The notes under the pieces: generated by a model
What the model was told of the DNA's origin: nothing
Database searches by the model: none
What the model saw: only the letters and a program-made list of their open reading frames with translations
Made by a program: the position numbers and the translations under genes
Assembly (NCBI GenBank): GCA_026984275.1
Contig: JALSSM010000010.1
Coordinates: 1 to 5,650 of the forward strand
Reading direction: 5' to 3'
DNA length: 5,650 nucleotides
Source: Gammaproteobacteria bacterium
GTDB taxonomy: Bacteria; Pseudomonadota; Gammaproteobacteria; CAJXQU01
Part shown: positions 4,375 through 5,650 of the stretch, one piece after another
Layout: each line of letters opens with the position of its first letter
Position numbering within the stretch: position 1 is the first letter of the stretch

Positions 4375-5650
4375 ACCATAGGGATCCGGAATATAGTTTT
4401 CAAAACGAGTATATTCGCCCAGAAAGCTCAGACGACTTGTGCCGATCGGGCCGTTACGTTGTTTGCCAATAATGATCTCAGCCGTTCCCCTGTCAGGGCT
4501 GTCTTCGTTATAAACTTCATCACGGTAAATAAAGACAATCACATCCGCATCCTGCTCTATGGCGCCAGATTCACGTAGATCAGACATGACTGGACGTTTA
4601 TTGGGCCGTTGTTCGAGGCTGCGATTCAGCTGGGACAGGGCGATGACCGGTACATTTAATTCTTTCGCGAGCGCTTTCAATGATCTTGAAATTTCCGAAA
4701 TTTCTGTGGTTCTGTTCTCATTTGAACCGGGTACCTGCATCAACTGCAGGTAGTCAACCACAACCAGGCCAAGTTTACCTTCCTGTTTCGATATACGCCG
4801 ACATCTGGCCCTGATCTCATTGGGAGACAGTGCCGGTGTATCATCAATAAAGAATTTAGCATCCTGCATGATCTGTACTGCGGAAGTCAGTCTTGGCCAG
4901 TCTTCATCTGTTAGTTTTCCTGTACGCATTCGATGTGCATCAATTCTGCCCAGCGAGGATAAGAGACGCATTGCAAGTTGTTCACCCGGCATTTCCATGC
5001 TGAACACAGCTACCGGTAATTGTTCTCTGATCGCGGCCGATTCAGCGATATTCATAGCAAAGGATGTTTTACCCATCGCAGGTCGTCCAGCCACAATAAT
5101 CAGATCAGAATCTTGTAAACCTGATGTCAACTCATCAAAATCACTGAAGCCTGTTGATACGCCCGTAATGGGATTATCTGATCGATAAAGATCATCAATA
5201 CGCTCAAGGGCACTGGTCAGAAGCTCTTTCATAGGCCGGAAACCTCGCCCACGAGATTGTTGTTCTGCAATCGCAAACACCTGCTTTTCAGCCTCGTCCA
5301 GTAATTCTTTTGTTGAACGACCTTCCGTGTTAAAACCACTTCCAGCAATAGACGTACCTATCTGGATCAACTGTCGTAAAACTGATCGTTCTCTGACAAT
5401 TTCAGCATAAGCGACAGCATTGGCAGCCGTGGGTGTATTTTCGGCAAGCGAGGCGATATAAGCGAGACCACCTGCTTTTTCGAGTTCATTGTTATTATCC
5501 AGCCACTCAGCTACTGTGACGACATCTGCAGGGGTATCATTTGCGGCCAGTGAATGCATGGCCTGAAAAATAAGACGGTGTTCCTGTCTGTAAAAATCTT
5601 CTTCCAGAACACGATCAGCAACGTCACTCCAGACATCTTCGTCAAGCATC
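4357..5650 (-). CDS. dnaB: Replicative DNA helicase DnaB (5' end outside window)
   Basis: DnaB is the hexameric 5'-3' helicase that unwinds DNA at the replication fork, loaded by DnaC/DciA-type partners and binding DnaG primase through its N-terminal domain. 430 residues are visible against 471 in E. coli; the Met at 5647-5649 aligns with an internal Met of E. coli DnaB (GLMLDN), so about 40 residues lie past the window edge. The N-terminal collar runs to about residue 125, then the linker and RecA-like motor: Walker A GRPAMGKTS (188-196), Walker B LVVVDYLQ (295-302), SQLNRSLEQR (329-338) and SDLRESGAIEQDAD with the KQR arginine-finger region (396-398). No intein or insertion is present in this part. 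The C-terminal tail ends DPYGGGDFG. It heads the dnaB-alr-radA operon, overlapping alr by 4 bases. Confidence 0.98.
   Translation of the reverse strand, partial: MLDEDVWSDVADRVLEEDFYRQEHRLIFQAMHSLAANDTPADVVTVAEWLDNNNELEKAGGLAYIASLAENTPTAANAVAYAEIVRERSVLRQLIQIGTSIAGSGFNTEGRSTKELLDEAEKQVFAIAEQQSRGRGFRPMKELLTSALERIDDLYRSDNPITGVSTGFSDFDELTSGLQDSDLIIVAGRPAMGKTSFAMNIAESAAIREQLPVAVFSMEMPGEQLAMRLLSSLGRIDAHRMRTGKLTDEDWPRLTSAVQIMQDAKFFIDDTPALSPNEIRARCRRISKQEGKLGLVVVDYLQLMQVPGSNENRTTEISEISRSLKALAKELNVPVIALSQLNRSLEQRPNKRPVMSDLRESGAIEQDADVIVFIYRDEVYNEDSPDRGTAEIIIGKQRNGPIGTSRLSFLGEYTRFENYIPDPYGGGDFG

Noticed and set aside
4820..5188. 122-residue ORF on the + strand inside dnaB
   Set aside because: Lies wholly antisense to a strongly conserved gene; it is a by-product of dnaB codon use.

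Overview
The window reads as an ordinary chromosomal stretch of a gammaproteobacterium with moderate GC. The reasons are the order aspartokinase, csrA, tRNA-Ser(GCU), tRNA-Arg(ACG), which gammaproteobacteria keep downstream of alaS, a dnaB-alr-radA operon with proteins close to their gammaproteobacterial homologues, and tRNA genes with encoded CCA ends. I cannot name the genus. A methylotroph or hydrocarbon-degrader type of the Piscirickettsiaceae group would fit, but that is only a weak impression.

Left arm, + strand (1-1352): the last 228 residues of aspartokinase (lysC), with both ACT domains and a possible internal start for a regulatory beta subunit; a 141-base leader with GGA motifs and a perfect TATAAT; csrA, the global RNA-binding regulator; then tRNA-Ser(GCU) and tRNA-Arg(ACG), each with a recognisable sigma70-type promoter.

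Middle (1353-1923): a 571-base stretch without an intact gene. It starts 52 bases after tRNA-Arg with the last 72 codons of a tyrosine-recombinase integrase on the - strand. The 5' part is gone and Ile stands at the conserved Arg/Lys position of box II. Beyond the break lie a strong two-sided terminator hairpin, a 41-codon basic ORF with an excellent ribosome binding site that runs out of frame into the integrase remnant, and a cluster of short direct and inverted repeats. I read this as the scar of one or more elements that used the tRNA-Arg gene as a landing site.

Right arm, - strand (1924-5650): dnaB (5' end outside the window), alr and radA, read right to left and overlapping by 4 and 8 bases, so almost certainly one translationally coupled operon: replicative helicase, alanine racemase for cell-wall D-alanine, and the RadA branch-migration helicase of recombination repair. 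The two arms converge on the scar.

I found no new defence or biosynthetic system. The points worth a second look are the integrase scar with its repeats, the mini-ORF, the csrA leader and the internal lysC start.
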